A stretch of DNA of 8,412 nt from JBBKXJ01 sp037969395 (GTDB lineage: Bacteria > Pseudomonadota > Gammaproteobacteria > Pseudomonadales > JAUIET01), in assembly GCA_037969395.1 (NCBI GenBank), contig JBBKXJ010000116.1, positions 1 through 8,412 on the forward strand, read 5' to 3'. Below, piece by piece: positions 1-6,298 of the stretch. A program made the translations under genes and the position numbers. Position 1 is the first letter of the stretch. Every line of letters starts with the position of its first letter. The notes under the pieces were generated by a model. The model saw nothing but the letters and a program-made list of their open reading frames with translations. It had not been told where the DNA came from and made no database searches.

Positions 1-167
1 GCGCGCAGCAGCTGCAGGTTATCGTCCACCACAAATTCAATTGCGCCGAGAGGATTAACGTCGCCCGCGACGAAGCCCTCTACGCCAGCAGAGAACAGTA
101 CGCGCGGTTCTAACTCCTCAAAAATTGTTGGCGTGTTCGGTTTGTTAGAATGTGTTTTCTTCTTCAC
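1..167 (-). CDS. LEPR-XLL domain surface protein, N-terminal fragment (runs off left edge)
   Basis: The minus strand opens with a GTG codon at 167-165 and stays open to the left edge, giving 55 complete codons. An in-frame TAA lies seven codons upstream, so the N-terminus is well bounded. The start is a lysine run (MKKKTHSN), followed at residues 17-28 by EELEPRVLFSAG. That is the LEPR-x-LL signature found close to the N-terminus of very large, repeat-rich surface or secreted proteins of proteobacteria and planctomycetes. There is no classical signal peptide before it, which is usual in that family. The remaining residues (GDVNPLGAIEFVVDDNLQLL) look like the beginning of an extracellular domain. 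A weak AAGGA lies about 15 nt before the GTG; a TTG five codons earlier is a less likely start. Family assignment is strong because of the motif and its position. Protein size and function cannot be seen here. Confidence 0.82.
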   Translation of the reverse strand, partial: MKKKTHSNKPNTPTIFEELEPRVLFSAGVEGFVAGDVNPLGAIEFVVDDNLQLLR

Positions 168-219
168 AATAAAGTGTTCCAATCCTTAATCAGGATTTAC
201 CATTCTGGTAGCACGTAGC

Positions 220-248
220 CATATATTGATCATTTTTTAACCGATCAA
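220..248 (-). promoter_or_regulatory. Candidate sigma70 promoter for the LEPR-XLL gene
   Basis: Read on the minus strand, a TTGATC -35-like hexamer (248-243) is separated by exactly 17 nt from a TATATG -10-like hexamer (225-220). Each matches consensus at four of six positions. Transcription would begin near 212, leaving a leader of about 45 nt before the GTG at 167. The spacing is ideal but the hexamers are imperfect, so this is a moderate-to-weak prediction. Confidence 0.4.
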
Positions 249-249
249 T
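225..249. repeat. Inverted repeat ATTGATC-N11-GATCAAT, possible operator
   Basis: Two perfect 7-bp arms (225-231 and 243-249) flank an 11-nt T-rich spacer. The repeat covers the -35 and spacer of the candidate minus-strand promoter of the LEPR-XLL gene. A dimeric regulator bound here would therefore control access to that promoter. The half-sites resemble FNR half-sites (TTGAT/ATCAA), but the gap is 13 nt instead of the required 4, so this is not a normal FNR box. Confidence 0.4.
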
Positions 250-365
250 GTTCTCTATTAAGAGTAGACAATATTCGCAAAAACCGCATGTAAAACATTG
301 TGTTGCACGCTTTACCGGCAGCGATGTTACGACGCGCCCGGGTACAGAGGTATTAATTTGGATAA

Positions 366-399
366 CTTATAGCTATTTATCAGCATCTTATAGCTGATA
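366..399. repeat. 9-bp direct repeats two helical turns apart with an interlocking hairpin
   Basis: CTTATAGCT occurs exactly twice, at 366-374 and 387-395, with a 21-bp period that puts both copies on the same face of the helix. Overlapping this is a perfect inverted repeat, TATCAGC (378-384) and GCTGATA (393-399), with an 8-nt spacer. The elements surround the -35 and spacer of the candidate kinase promoter, which suggests regulator binding. The binding protein is unknown. Confidence 0.5.
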
Positions 400-405
400 T
401 ATAAT
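377..405 (+). promoter_or_regulatory. Candidate sigma70 promoter for the hybrid histidine kinase
   Basis: A perfect -10 hexamer TATAAT (400-405) lies 17 nt downstream of TTATCA (377-382), which matches the -35 consensus at four of six positions. Transcription would start near 412 and give a leader of about 204 nt. The surroundings are so AT-rich that a chance TATAAT is possible, but the spacing and location upstream of the gene favour a real promoter. Confidence 0.5.
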
Positions 406-420
406 ATCGAATATTATATA
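398..420. repeat. 23-bp AT-rich palindrome overlapping the -10/+1 region
   Basis: Perfect 10-bp arms TATATAATAT (398-407) and ATATTATATA (411-420) flank the spacer CGA. The palindrome includes the -10 hexamer and the predicted start point of the kinase promoter, the classic position for a repressor operator. The arms consist only of A and T, so some symmetry by composition cannot be excluded. Confidence 0.5.
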
Positions 421-615
421 AATGCCGCCGCCAGGACTACACCGTAATTGAGACCTGCGCACTCACGCTGTGTGAGCGATGTATCAACTGTATTGGTAGT
501 GGTTTGCGCTATGTTGGCAGTTTGTGCGATGGTTCATACTTACTGCTGCGACAACATACTGGCGCGTATCTGACTCACTAAACCGATGTTTTTATGAATT
601 GCATAGATAAAAAAT

Positions 616-2721
616 ATGGCAGAAGAACGTAGATCACCTGCCCACATAGATCTGCGTAAATTGCTGGAATCCCATACCGACGCCTATTGGATATGGGATA
701 TGGCGACCGACACCGCGCACTGGTCGCCAAGCCTTTATCAGCTGTTAAGCGTCGGGCCTGAAGCTAATCAACTCGGCATGCAAGGTCTGCTGGAACTGGT
801 CCACCCCGAAGATTTACCGCGCGTTCACGTCCTGGTTGAACAGCAGAAAAAACGCGCCGCGCCGTTTCGCATCGAACTTCGGTTTCGCAAGCGCAACGGC
901 GAAGTGCTATGGATGGATTGCTTTGGCGAGTCCTTTCTTGACGAGCAGCGGCAGCCGACCCGAGTGGTGGGTTTTCATCTCGATATTACCGAACGCAGGC
1001 GGGCCGAGCAGCTTAATCGCACCGCCGCGGAGGTGCTGGAGCTAATCGCCACCGGCGCATCGCAGGCTGAAGTTTTTATGCAGCTGGTAGAGTCTATTGA
1101 AGCAAATAACCCCGCCATTCTTGCCTCGATAATGCTGCTCAATACTGGCAAGCAACAACTTTATGTGGCCTGCGCTCCCAGCCTGCCTGAATTCTATACG
1201 CAGGCAATTGACGGCATAGTGATCGGTCCAAAAGGCTGCTCGTTTGCCGCCGCAGCCTACAGCGGGGAACGGGTGGTAGTCGAAGACATCAGCACCCACC
1301 CCTATTGGCAGAATTATCGAGAGTTGAGTTTACGCGCTAATCTTGGTGCTTGCTGGTCACAGCCTATCTTCTCGCCAAAACGCCAGATTCTGGGTGCATT
1401 TGCGTTGTACTACCAAGCAGCACGAGCACCGCAAGCCGCCGAGATCGAGTTTGTTGAAGCCGCAGCACAGTTAGCGGGAATTGCGATCGAACGCATACAA
1501 ACCAACAAGCAGGCGCAGCAGGCGAGTCAGGAACTGGAAAAGAAGATTGCCAAGCGCACCGAACAGCTGCGCATAGCCAATCAACAGGTGCAACAGCTAT
1601 CGCGAGCAGCGGCCGATGCGACCTATGCAAAGAGCAAGTTACTGACTGCTGCCAGCCACGATTTACGTCAACCGTTACAAAGCCTGCACGCCTACGCCGC
1701 CACCATGCACAATTTAAGCGAGCAGGAAGAGTGCCGCCAAATCGCGCTAAAGATACAGCAGGGGGTTAGCGCTATGGTCGCGGAAGTCGATGAGCTGCTC
1801 AGCGTCGGCAAAGCTGAGGCTGGCCAGGTCAAGATAAGCAAAACCAATATTCCGGTGCAGGCATTATTTCAACGCCTGCTTGCAAAGTATCAACCAGCGG
1901 CCGAACAAAAAAGCTTGCAGCTGCGCATGGTGAGTTGCGACGGCACGCTGCAGAGCGACATTGCGCTGCTAAACAGCATACTTGGCAACCTGCTAGGCAA
2001 TGCGATTCGCTACACAGACAAAGGCAGCGTGCTACTCGGTTGCCAGCGTGAGGGACGGCAATTACGCCTTGACGTAATCGATACGGGTGTTGGTATCGCC
2101 AGGCAAGATCTGGCGTTAATCTTCGATGACTTCTATCAGGTCAATAGCGCACTACAGGATAGCCGTCACGGTTTTGGGTTGGGATTGCCCATCGTCAAGC
2201 AGTTTGCTGCGTTACTGGAGCATCAGCTTGCGGTTACTTCCGCACTTGGCAAAGGCTCACGCTTTTCTATTAGCGTACCGTTTACTCCTGCTAGCGGCGC
2301 AGCGGACGAAGACCACGACATAGTGCATGTGTTAAATCGCCTGTCGGTGTTGTTAGTGGACGCAGATGCAACCGTACTCGACTCCACCGCCGTATTTTTA
2401 CGCGCGTTAGGCGCGCAGGTATTGACGGCAAGAAGTAACGAACAAGCGCTGGCCAAAGCGGCGACCTGTGTTGACCTTGACCTGATTATTTGTGATTTGC
2501 AACTGCCGGAAAGCCATGGCGTGCAGCTGGTAAAACGCATCCGTGTCATGCTCGGTAAAGACGTGCCGGCGTTAATCATGCGGGGTAATGCCGCAACGGC
2601 AGCGCCGCTAATCGATGCGCTGCCACACCATCACTGGCTACAAAAGCCGATAGATCTTGATCAGTTGATGACCCGCATCGAACAGTCTTTAGGCACAAAG
2701 GCAAAAGTCGAAATGACGTAA
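616..2721 (+). CDS. Hybrid sensor histidine kinase (PAS-GAF-HisKA-HATPase-REC)
   Basis: A 701-residue cytosolic signalling kinase with no membrane segment. Domains in order: PAS about 20-127, ending in the usual DITERRRAEQ exit; GAF about 135-293; coiled coil about 295-335; HisKA with phosphoacceptor His348 in ASHDLRQPLQSL; HATPase with N-box Asn458/Asn462, G1 DTGVGI 489-494, F-box around 503-508 and G2 GFGLGLPIV 519-527; receiver about 576-692 with phosphoacceptor Asp627 and Lys677. The H-box variant DLRQPLQ marks the hybrid-kinase group that often acts in phosphorelays with a separate regulator. The receiver is unusual: one of the acidic pair is Ala583, and the position of the conserved Thr/Ser appears to be Arg656. 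No regulator gene is adjacent on this strand, so the partner is unknown; the FixJ-like protein nearby is one candidate. The ATG has no clear ribosome binding site, only an A-rich leader, but the PAS domain begins soon after it. The kinase call is certain; its ligand is unknown. Confidence 0.95.
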   Translation: MAEERRSPAHIDLRKLLESHTDAYWIWDMATDTAHWSPSLYQLLSVGPEANQLGMQGLLELVHPEDLPRVHVLVEQQKKRAAPFRIELRFRKRNGEVLWMDCFGESFLDEQRQPTRVVGFHLDITERRRAEQLNRTAAEVLELIATGASQAEVFMQLVESIEANNPAILASIMLLNTGKQQLYVACAPSLPEFYTQAIDGIVIGPKGCSFAAAAYSGERVVVEDISTHPYWQNYRELSLRANLGACWSQPIFSPKRQILGAFALYYQAARAPQAAEIEFVEAAAQLAGIAIERIQTNKQAQQASQELEKKIAKRTEQLRIANQQVQQLSRAAADATYAKSKLLTAASHDLRQPLQSLHAYAATMHNLSEQEECRQIALKIQQGVSAMVAEVDELLSVGKAEAGQVKISKTNIPVQALFQRLLAKYQPAAEQKSLQLRMVSCDGTLQSDIALLNSILGNLLGNAIRYTDKGSVLLGCQREGRQLRLDVIDTGVGIARQDLALIFDDFYQVNSALQDSRHGFGLGLPIVKQFAALLEHQLAVTSALGKGSRFSISVPFTPASGAADEDHDIVHVLNRLSVLLVDADATVLDSTAVFLRALGAQVLTARSNEQALAKAATCVDLDLIICDLQLPESHGVQLVKRIRVMLGKDVPALIMRGNAATAAPLIDALPHHHWLQKPIDLDQLMTRIEQSLGTKAKVEMT

Positions 2722-2867
2722 CTGCAAGACCAATCGCTGCGCTGTTGCAAACAATCCTGTATTCGCGTGACATTGTTCACAAAAATGAAGCTGGTCAGTG
2801 CAACGTTGCCCGGCGAGGTATAAGATCCTCGACCCCTCAAATAGAATTGAAATGAACCTGAAGGATC

Positions 2868-2878
2868 AAGGAAGGTGG
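2868..2878 (+). promoter_or_regulatory. Ribosome binding site supporting a TTG start for the hemerythrin-like gene
   Basis: The purine-rich run AAGGAAGGTGG ends 4 nt before TTG at 2883, and its AAGGA part is 10 nt before it. This makes the rare TTG a credible start. A competing in-frame GTG at 2940 has its own GGGAG (2929-2933) 6 nt upstream, so a protein shorter by 19 residues is possible. Confidence 0.5.
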
Positions 2879-2882
2879 TCGA

Positions 2883-3944
2883 TTGAAAATCGCACCCCGG
2901 GATCGAGCAGGCTCCTCCACGCCACACCGGGAGCACGCCGTGTCATTGCCAGAAACAGCCCACCAACAATTATCGTTTGATCCTGGCACGTTGGCGCCTA
3001 TCGCGAACCGCGCGCCTAGCCAACCGTCAGCCGCAGCAGTACGTCTCTCTGTAATGACCTCGCTGTACGGTGAGAACAGCTATCTCAGCCAACAACTTAA
3101 CACTCTGCAGCAGCAGGTCGACGCCTGGCAGCCGCGCTGCCAACCGAACTACACACTGATATACAGCACCATGCGGCAACTGCACGATTTTTCGCATGAG
3201 GTGTTACAGCCCAAAGAAGAGCTAATGTATCGACAGCTTATGCAGCGCGACGCAGACGACGCCGAGGGGTTCGCAAACATACGCGACCAGCACCAACACA
3301 TCCGTGCGTTGAGCAACCGATTGTTACAGCAACTGGACGATATCTCTCACGGTGGCAAACCAGCGCGCCGCGATCGACTGCGGCCGCAGCTACAACAGTT
3401 TATTGACGCTTTCCGTCAGCATATTGACGCAGAAGAAAACGAGATTTTTCCCACCGCTGAAAAGCAGCTGCTCGAGCGGGACTGGTACGCCCTGCAAACC
3501 GGCATTAGCTATCTTGAATCGGTTAATCGCGACGTCAAAGTCAGCGTCGCGAAAAGTGACTCTCCGCCAGTTGAGAAATTCGCAGCGCCTGCACGCCACT
3601 TGGCGCCGCGTTCGTTTGCCAAGGAAAACGAACGTGTAACCGCGAGCTTTACTCTAACACCGCTGCCTGGCGCTTACTCGCTGGCGGAGACAATTGGCAG
3701 CTTGAGTGAATGCGCGGAGCAGTTGACCAAGCTAAGCGTCAGAAGAGCGACGGCAGGTTTGAATGAGTCGCTGGATGAGATAATGGCCTGCCGCGACACC
3801 AGAGACGGCGTCGCCGAGTTACCGGTAAGTTTACTGCGTGTGACGCTACACAACGCAAGCGGTACGTATCGGGAGGCCAGACAGATTGTGAAAAAATATT
3901 GGCAGCGTGATTCGTCGACAGAATCACGCCTGCAGCTGCGGTAA
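2883..3944 (+). CDS. Hemerythrin-like (HHE) helical protein with an unrecognised C-terminal region
   Basis: Of the 353 residues from the TTG start, the first 60 or so look disordered and poorly conserved. Residues about 62-200 follow the bacterial hemerythrin-like HHE pattern: a helix, then an LQPKEELMY segment at the place of the family's HHPxED motif, then RDQHQHIRAL (His137, His139), then FRQHIDAEENEIFP (His180, Glu184/Glu185). Such domains bind a non-haem di-iron centre and take part in O2, NO or iron responses. By eye, the first-helix His and the His of HHPxE are missing (Leu108-Gln109 occupy that place), although Glu112 is kept. The iron site may be degenerate or remodelled, perhaps using His101 or His105. 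Residues 250-340 form a mostly helical region I do not recognise. The gene lies 161 nt after the hybrid kinase on the same strand, so co-transcription or a separate promoter is possible. No membrane or export signal is seen. Confidence 0.75.
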   Translation: MKIAPRDRAGSSTPHREHAVSLPETAHQQLSFDPGTLAPIANRAPSQPSAAAVRLSVMTSLYGENSYLSQQLNTLQQQVDAWQPRCQPNYTLIYSTMRQLHDFSHEVLQPKEELMYRQLMQRDADDAEGFANIRDQHQHIRALSNRLLQQLDDISHGGKPARRDRLRPQLQQFIDAFRQHIDAEENEIFPTAEKQLLERDWYALQTGISYLESVNRDVKVSVAKSDSPPVEKFAAPARHLAPRSFAKENERVTASFTLTPLPGAYSLAETIGSLSECAEQLTKLSVRRATAGLNESLDEIMACRDTRDGVAELPVSLLRVTLHNASGTYREARQIVKKYWQRDSSTESRLQLR

Positions 3945-4007
3945 GATTTTTGACGCCGCGACTGTGGACTTGATTCAAGCGCTGCATCCCCGCACATACT
4001 TTTTTTA

Positions 4008-4622
4008 CTAGAACGGCTCGTGCGCCAGCGCGTTTTTCATCAACTCTGCCAGCGAGCCGACTCGCAGCTTATGCATTACGTTAGCACGGTAAATTTCTAC
4101 GGTACGCTGGCTAATACCTAATTCAACCGCTATTTTCTTATTGGCGTAGCCGTCCATCATTTTCATCATGACTTCATGTTCGCGCGGCGTGAGAGTATGC
4201 AATAAGGTGTCGAATTGCTGGTGCTGTAATTGCGAGGTTCGATAGTCGCTATCCCGCTGCAGCGCTGCTTTAATACTGCGCAGCAGCTCACGGTCATTGA
4301 ACGGCTTCTGCAAAAACTCTGCCGCGCCGGCCTTCATTGCCCGCACCGCAATCGGTACATCGCCGTGGCCGCTGAGAAAAATGATAGGAATTCTGCTGTG
4401 TTTTTTTTCAAGAATTTGCTGCAGCTGCAGACCGTCTATGTCCGGCATACGCACGTCAAGCAGCAGGCAGCCACTTTGCTCGGCTGAATACGCCGCTAAA
4501 AAGCTGGCAGCACTGGCAAAGGATTGCACAGCTAAATTGTTAGAACGGATCAGCATTTGTAATGAATCGCGCACTGCTGCGTCGTCATCGACAATAAATA
4601 CCGTTTGCGATGCAGTTAGCAT
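4008..4622 (-). CDS. FixJ-family response regulator (REC-LuxR HTH)
   Basis: A 204-residue DNA-binding response regulator. The receiver (about 6-120) has acidic residues Asp12-Asp14, phosphoacceptor Asp56 in LLLDVRMPDIDG, Ser84 in FLSGHGDVPIAVRAMKAGA and Lys106 in QKPF. The GHGDVPxAVxAMKAGAxxFLxKPF stretch is characteristic of the FixJ/TtrR/NodW subfamily. The C-terminal LuxR-type helix-turn-helix (about 144-199) contains TPREHEVM and NKKIAVELGISQRTVEIYRA. Its ATG lies inside the last codons of the kinase gene, in ATGCTAA, so the two genes overlap by 7 nt and are probably translationally coupled. The adjoining FixL-like kinase is its obvious phosphodonor. It is predicted to act as a dimeric transcription factor; targets are unknown, and the palindrome at 6148-6165 is a possible but unproven site. 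All catalytic residues are intact. Confidence 0.95.
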   Translation of the reverse strand: MLTASQTVFIVDDDAAVRDSLQMLIRSNNLAVQSFASAASFLAAYSAEQSGCLLLDVRMPDIDGLQLQQILEKKHSRIPIIFLSGHGDVPIAVRAMKAGAAEFLQKPFNDRELLRSIKAALQRDSDYRTSQLQHQQFDTLLHTLTPREHEVMMKMMDGYANKKIAVELGISQRTVEIYRANVMHKLRVGSLAELMKNALAHEPF

Positions 4623-5860
4623 AAAGCGCGCTCACGTTGTTCGGCACAGGCTGCGGCTGGCTTCTCTGCTACCGTTGGCAGTGTAAAGTAGAATTTGCTG
4701 CCGCAGGGTTTCGCCGCGCAGTGGCGCAGCTCGCCGTTGCAGGCGTTGATAATCGAACGACTAATCGCCAACCCCATGCCCATGCTGTCGCTTTTGGTGG
4801 TGAAAAACGGTTCATAAATGTTACTTGCATTTTGCCGCGCTACGCCTTTACCGCTGTCGGTGATTGACACCAATACGCTGTGCGGCGCGACAATGCGGGT
4901 GCAAAGTCGAAGTTTTTTTGTGCCCGCTGCGTTGTCGCGCATCGCGTCTAACGCATTATGCATCAGGCCGAGGGCAACCTGCTGCAAATCGATGATATCC
5001 ATTTCGACCGCTGGCAATGCAGGCGCAAAATCGAATTCAATTTTTGTATCCGCTGCGTCGTGGGCAATGTCGAGCAATTCCAGCGTGTCTCGCAGTAAGG
5101 TATTCATGTTAATACGACGACGCTGTTTGTACGGAGGGATAATTTGACGGCGAACTTTGTGCACCACCGTGCCAGCGCGCTGTGCCTGCGTGCTGATCTT
5201 ATCCAACAGTTCGCGCATCTCTGCCTCGCTTAACTGACCACACGCAAGCAGGCGGGAACCCGCTTTCGCGTAACTCGCGATGGCGGCCAGCGGTTGATTT
5301 ACCTCATGCGCGATGCCAGTTGCAATTTCTCCGAGAGTGCTCATACGTGACGCAAAGGCGAGCTGCTTGCGGGCGCGATTGATCTCTACCTGGCGCTGCG
5401 CCAGTTCCTGCTGTGCCTGCTGGTATTTCGTGAGGTCGCCGACCAGCGTGGCTAATGCCGTACCACTGGAAGACAAATCAACACCCGAACGCAACACGCC
5501 TTGCACCCTGCCCTGAGAGTCTTTGCGCAGTAAGGTATGCCAAAAAATGCTGCGCACTGCACCCGAACGTGTTTTTACGCGTCCCAGCAAATGTTCGGGG
5601 AAACCCGCTACGCTCGTCACCAGACGATCAAACTCGGCGCGCTGATTGTTGGCATCAGGCTCACAGCGCTCAAACCAGTTATGACCGATAAGCTCGGCGC
5701 GGGAGAAGCCAAGCAAGTTGCAGCCGCGGGTATTTATTTCCTCTATACCTCCTGCTGCGTCCAGATTCACAAGAATGCCCCCCGCCAGACTCTGCAGCGC
5801 CCGGGTCTGTCTGGAAAATGGAAGGGTTAGGTTGGTTGTAGCTACTGAACGCATGCGCAT
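4616..5860 (-). CDS. FixL-like soluble PAS sensor histidine kinase
   Basis: A 414-residue kinase without membrane segments, so a cytosolic sensor. An N-terminal PAS domain spans about 22-130, followed by a coiled-coil linker (about 143-170). HisKA has His185 in GIAHEVNQPLAAIASYAKA, the H-box type shared by FixL, TtrS and DctB. HATPase shows N-box HNALDAM (301-307), G1 DSGKGV (335-340), F-box EPFFTTK (350-356) and G2 GMGLAISRSI (361-370). True FixL binds haem through a PAS histidine; at the corresponding stretch (EPDANNQRAEFDRL) I see no His, so haem-based O2 sensing is not supported. The C-terminal part is rich in Cys (320, 374, 381, 386, 405, 414). It is the first gene of a two-gene unit with the FixJ-like regulator. 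Start choice is uncertain: ATG codons at 5860 and 5854 are both possible and neither has a strong ribosome binding site. Confidence 0.93.
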   Translation of the reverse strand: MRMRSVATTNLTLPFSRQTRALQSLAGGILVNLDAAGGIEEINTRGCNLLGFSRAELIGHNWFERCEPDANNQRAEFDRLVTSVAGFPEHLLGRVKTRSGAVRSIFWHTLLRKDSQGRVQGVLRSGVDLSSSGTALATLVGDLTKYQQAQQELAQRQVEINRARKQLAFASRMSTLGEIATGIAHEVNQPLAAIASYAKAGSRLLACGQLSEAEMRELLDKISTQAQRAGTVVHKVRRQIIPPYKQRRRINMNTLLRDTLELLDIAHDAADTKIEFDFAPALPAVEMDIIDLQQVALGLMHNALDAMRDNAAGTKKLRLCTRIVAPHSVLVSITDSGKGVARQNASNIYEPFFTTKSDSMGMGLAISRSIINACNGELRHCAAKPCGSKFYFTLPTVAEKPAAACAEQRERALC

Positions 5861-6143
5861 ATCTATGCAAATTTTTCCAAGTGTATTCTCTTACGCCTGC
5901 GATCAAACTGCGGTTGTATTTTGCAGCACTTACTTTGACTCTCTCGCACAGCTTGAGCTGTTCGGGAAGTTGTGTGCAACGAAAGCCAGCTATTGTCGGA
6001 CCAGATTTAGTTGTCTGGCGGCATCAGCAAAGCGGTGCGCTATTGTATTGTAGTTAGACGGCGGAGCAAACCGGGCCGCTGCAATCTAATGTGCGCGCCA
6101 GCATTCGGTTTGAATATAAAAAGGTGATTCTACATCCACCAGT

Positions 6144-6172
6144 TTGGCTACGTACAAGTACGTAGATATAAA
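6144..6172 (+). promoter_or_regulatory. Candidate sigma70 promoter for the PilZ-FNR operon
   Basis: TTGGCT (6144-6149, four of six -35 matches) and TATAAA (6167-6172, five of six -10 matches) are separated by exactly 17 nt. Transcription would start near 6179. The 18-bp palindrome at 6148-6165 fills the spacer almost completely and overlaps the end of the -35, which points to direct control by a bound dimer. Confidence 0.5.
6148..6165. promoter_or_regulatory. Perfect palindromic operator candidate, CTACGTAC-AA-GTACGTAG
   Basis: The two 8-bp arms are perfect reverse complements around a 2-nt centre. The size fits a site for a symmetric dimeric regulator such as a LuxR/FixJ-type HTH protein. 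Its placement between -35 and -10 suggests repression, or MerR-like activation. Which protein binds is not shown. The FixJ-like regulator and the FNR-like protein encoded beside it are the local candidates, although it does not match the FNR consensus TTGAT-N4-ATCAA. Confidence 0.55.
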
Positions 6173-6298
6173 TACGGGTTTAAGATTTGCAAGCAACCCT
6201 ACACAATGTTCGTGTGGGCACTGTGCATTGCAAAATAGTTAAGGCAGTTCTCCGGGGGTACGAAACGAGAAACTTTATCAAGCCAGCAGGTATTAGCG

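Larger units (their letters stand above)
168..615. other. Divergent intergenic control region, 448 nt
   Basis: This gene-free stretch separates the minus-strand LEPR-XLL gene from the plus-strand hybrid kinase. It is visibly more AT-rich than the flanking genes, especially 360-421. It holds the candidate promoters and repeats listed separately. The part from about 421 to 615 would be a leader of roughly 200 nt for the hybrid kinase. I see only a 5-bp stem there (CTCAC 462-466, GTGAG 472-476) and no recognisable riboswitch or convincing small gene. Confidence 0.7.
5861..6298. other. Divergent intergenic control region, 438 nt
   Basis: This stretch lies between the minus-strand FixL-like gene and the plus-strand PilZ gene. 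The right half holds the candidate PilZ-FNR promoter and its palindrome, listed separately, then a roughly 120-nt leader containing a bulged stem CCCTACAC (6197-6204) / GTGTGGG (6212-6218). The left half contains a 14-bp near-palindrome ACAGCT-TG-AGCTGT (5948-5961) and a CCAGA/TCTGG stem near 6010. Both are short enough to be chance. I found no convincing promoter for the FixL-like gene and no gene-length reading frame with coding character. Confidence 0.65.

Noticed and set aside
225..249. FNR or CRP box reading of the ATTGATC/GATCAAT repeat
   Set aside because: FNR needs a 4-nt gap between TTGAT and ATCAA; here it is 13. It also lacks the TGTGA-N6-TCACA pattern of CRP.
462..476. CTCAC-GCTGT-GTGAG as a CRP site or stable leader hairpin
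   Set aside because: The arms are in the wrong orientation and spacing for CRP, and a 5-bp stem is too short to claim a structure.
2798..2980. 60-codon plus-strand frame overlapping the start of the hemerythrin-like gene
   Set aside because: No domain character; it overlaps out of frame a gene with its own strong ribosome binding site.
3969..4007. CTTGA-T-TCAAG dyad followed by a T-run as a terminator between the convergent genes
   Set aside because: The dyad is 5 bp with a 1-nt centre and lies about 20 nt before the T-run, so it does not form an intrinsic terminator.
5948..5961. ACAGCT-TG-AGCTGT palindrome upstream of the FixL-like gene as an operator
   Set aside because: Six-bp arms with a 2-nt gap are expected about twice by chance in 8.4 kb, and no promoter elements surround it.
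6216..6232. Sigma54-like TGGGCAC...TTGC element upstream of the PilZ gene
   Set aside because: The gap between the GG and GC dinucleotides is 11 nt instead of the strict 10.
6206..6238. Ten-codon upstream frame (MFVWALCIAK) in the PilZ leader
   Set aside because: No ribosome binding site and no regulatory codon pattern; short frames like this arise often by chance.
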